Below, piece by piece: positions 63,165-64,000 of a DNA stretch of 64,000 bases. The position numbers and the translations under genes were made by a program. The notes under the pieces were generated by a model that was not told the origin of the DNA, made no database searches, and saw nothing but the letters and a program-made list of their open reading frames with translations. Within the stretch, counting starts at the first letter, position 1. Each line of letters starts with the position of its first letter. This DNA is from Lachnospira multipara ATCC 19207 (GTDB lineage: Bacteria > Bacillota > Clostridia > Lachnospirales > Lachnospiraceae), in the NCBI RefSeq assembly GCF_000424105.1, contig NZ_AUJG01000011.1, forward strand, positions 27,931 to 91,930, given 5' to 3'.

Positions 63165-64000
63165 ATGGCGGATGGAAAGTACAAATTAAAAAATTACACA
63201 TTTGATACAGAAGAAGAATACAATATCGCATTAGACGAACTTGAAAAGATCAAAAACATGGCGAAATTCCACGATATTTATGACATTGAAACACAAAAAC
63301 AGATTCTTTACGTGGCCGATGCAGGTGCTCTTGTTTTCCAAACACCTCTCGGTCTTGATTTCATGCATGAACTTCGTGAAATGGTACGTAAAGCCGAGGA
63401 AATTGATGAAGATTTAGCAGCCGACATTGCAAATGCTATTGGCAATGCCAATAATAGCGAGAAGAGCGAAATCCTCGATGCCTTCCAGGATGAAGATGAA
63501 AATGAGGCAATACCGGAAGATGCTGTAGCTGAGGAAGTTGCAGAGGAAGAGGATGTTGAGGAAACTGCGGATGAAGCGGTGGCGGAAGTTGCAGAGGAGC
63601 CGGTGGCTGAAGAGATGCCGGTAGAAGAAATGGTTGTTGAGGAGGCTGTAGCGGAAGAGGTTGCTGAGGAGACTGTGGAAGAAGCTGTAGCGGAAGTTGC
63701 AGAGGAGCCGGTTGTTGAAGAGATGCCGGTAGAAGAAATGGTTGTTGAGGAAGCAGTGGTGGAAGAGACTGCTGAGGAGACTGTGGAAGAAGCTGTAGCG
63801 GAAGTTGAAGAGGAGCCGGTGGCAGAAATGCCAATAGAAGAAATGATGGCAGAAGCAGTTGCAGAAGAGCCAGTAGCCGAGATGCCAGTAGAAGAAATGA
63901 TGGCAGAATCAGTAGCAGAAGAACCAGTAGAAGAAATGCCGGTTGAAGAGATGGCTGCGGAGACAGTTGCAGAAGCTCCGGTTGAGGAACCGGCAATCGA
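63165..64000 (+). CDS. Glu/Val/Ala-rich repeat protein under c-di-GMP control (3' end outside window)
   Basis: The first 278 residues of an open frame that runs past the window edge. ATG 63165 has GAGAGGTG upstream. Residues 1-105 are a mixed, folded-looking domain (KNYTFDTEEEYNIALDELEK, DIYDIETQKQILYVADAG) without signal peptide. From about residue 115 on the protein is an acidic repeat built from units such as EEPVAEEMPVEEM and VAEEVAEETVEEA, with no Cys, Trp or Lys. The start resembles nothing I can name. The riboswitch suggests a role in motility, adhesion or biofilm switching, which is inference. Confidence 0.75.
   Translation, partial: MADGKYKLKNYTFDTEEEYNIALDELEKIKNMAKFHDIYDIETQKQILYVADAGALVFQTPLGLDFMHELREMVRKAEEIDEDLAADIANAIGNANNSEKSEILDAFQDEDENEAIPEDAVAEEVAEEEDVEETADEAVAEVAEEPVAEEMPVEEMVVEEAVAEEVAEETVEEAVAEVAEEPVVEEMPVEEMVVEEAVVEETAEETVEEAVAEVEEEPVAEMPIEEMMAEAVAEEPVAEMPVEEMMAESVAEEPVEEMPVEEMAAETVAEAPVEEPAI

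Noticed and set aside
63436..63996. Long minus-strand open frame rich in Leu, Pro and Gln
   Set aside because: It is the antisense of the Glu/Val/Ala repeat gene; the composition is the mirror of GAA/GAG/GTT/CCG codons, with no ribosome binding site.

Overview
The window looks like chromosome of a low-GC anaerobic Firmicute, most likely a plant-polysaccharide-using member of the Lachnospiraceae (Lachnospira/Butyrivibrio type). This is an inference from AT-rich codon use, AGGAGG-type ribosome binding sites, a sufCBDSU operon, a PPi-type phosphofructokinase, a secreted rhamnogalacturonan lyase, and many small c-di-GMP and hybrid-kinase signalling genes. No rRNA, tRNA, CRISPR array or transposase gene was seen.

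Layout. 1-2.2 kb is an accessory patch: a frameshifted minus-strand gene, then a tight three-gene module (DUF4417 protein, nuclease-toxin-like protein, immunity-like protein). 2.4-7.0 kb carries gltX and the preQ0/preQ1 genes queD-queE-queC-queF, with clusters of strong hairpins between genes. 7.1-17 kb has a diguanylate cyclase, a PsuG-like protein with altered active-site positions, two Nudix proteins (one fused to a pyrophosphatase-like domain), a heterodimeric ABC exporter, cardiolipin synthase and a PadR regulator. 17.1-21 kb is a GntR/ABC operon with a perfect palindromic operator and a folded RNA leader. 21-28.1 kb has a MATE pump divergent from an HxlR regulator that leads into suf. 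28.2-29.6 kb is a DUF3990 ADP-ribosyltransferase-like toxin with its HTH partner. 29.6-39.7 kb holds a ThrE-type exporter, a CAP-domain surface protein, an apparent stand-alone small RNA, a HAD phosphatase, the rhamnogalacturonan lyase, a sulfhydrylase and an ABC exporter.

39.7-42.8 kb is a second accessory island, lying between a GC-rich structured repeat and an IS-end-like palindrome. It contains a second DUF4417-toxin-immunity module with a different toxin type, and an XRE regulator with a PD-(D/E)XK-like protein. 43-49 kb holds a GH25 lysozyme, two tandem hypB genes, a FadR-type regulator, a CheX-like response regulator and ilvC. A GTTGTnnnACAAC palindrome, a plausible operator for that regulator, precedes both the lysozyme operon and ilvC. 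49-64 kb has two hybrid histidine kinases, tatD-ade, a purine permease, an EAL phosphodiesterase two bases ahead of phosphofructokinase, a glutaredoxin-like protein, and a c-di-GMP-I riboswitch upstream of a Glu/Val/Ala-repeat protein cut by the window end.

The best candidate for an undescribed system is the DUF4417-toxin-immunity cassette. It occurs twice with the same gene order and tight coupling but with unrelated toxin and immunity partners, as expected of a constant component with swappable effectors. Other leads are the autonomous ~160-nt RNA near 33.1 kb, the folded leader near 17.3 kb, and the nearly identical 127/128-bp repeats at 39.7 and 56.2 kb, one of which supplies the last codons and stop of an ABC transporter gene.
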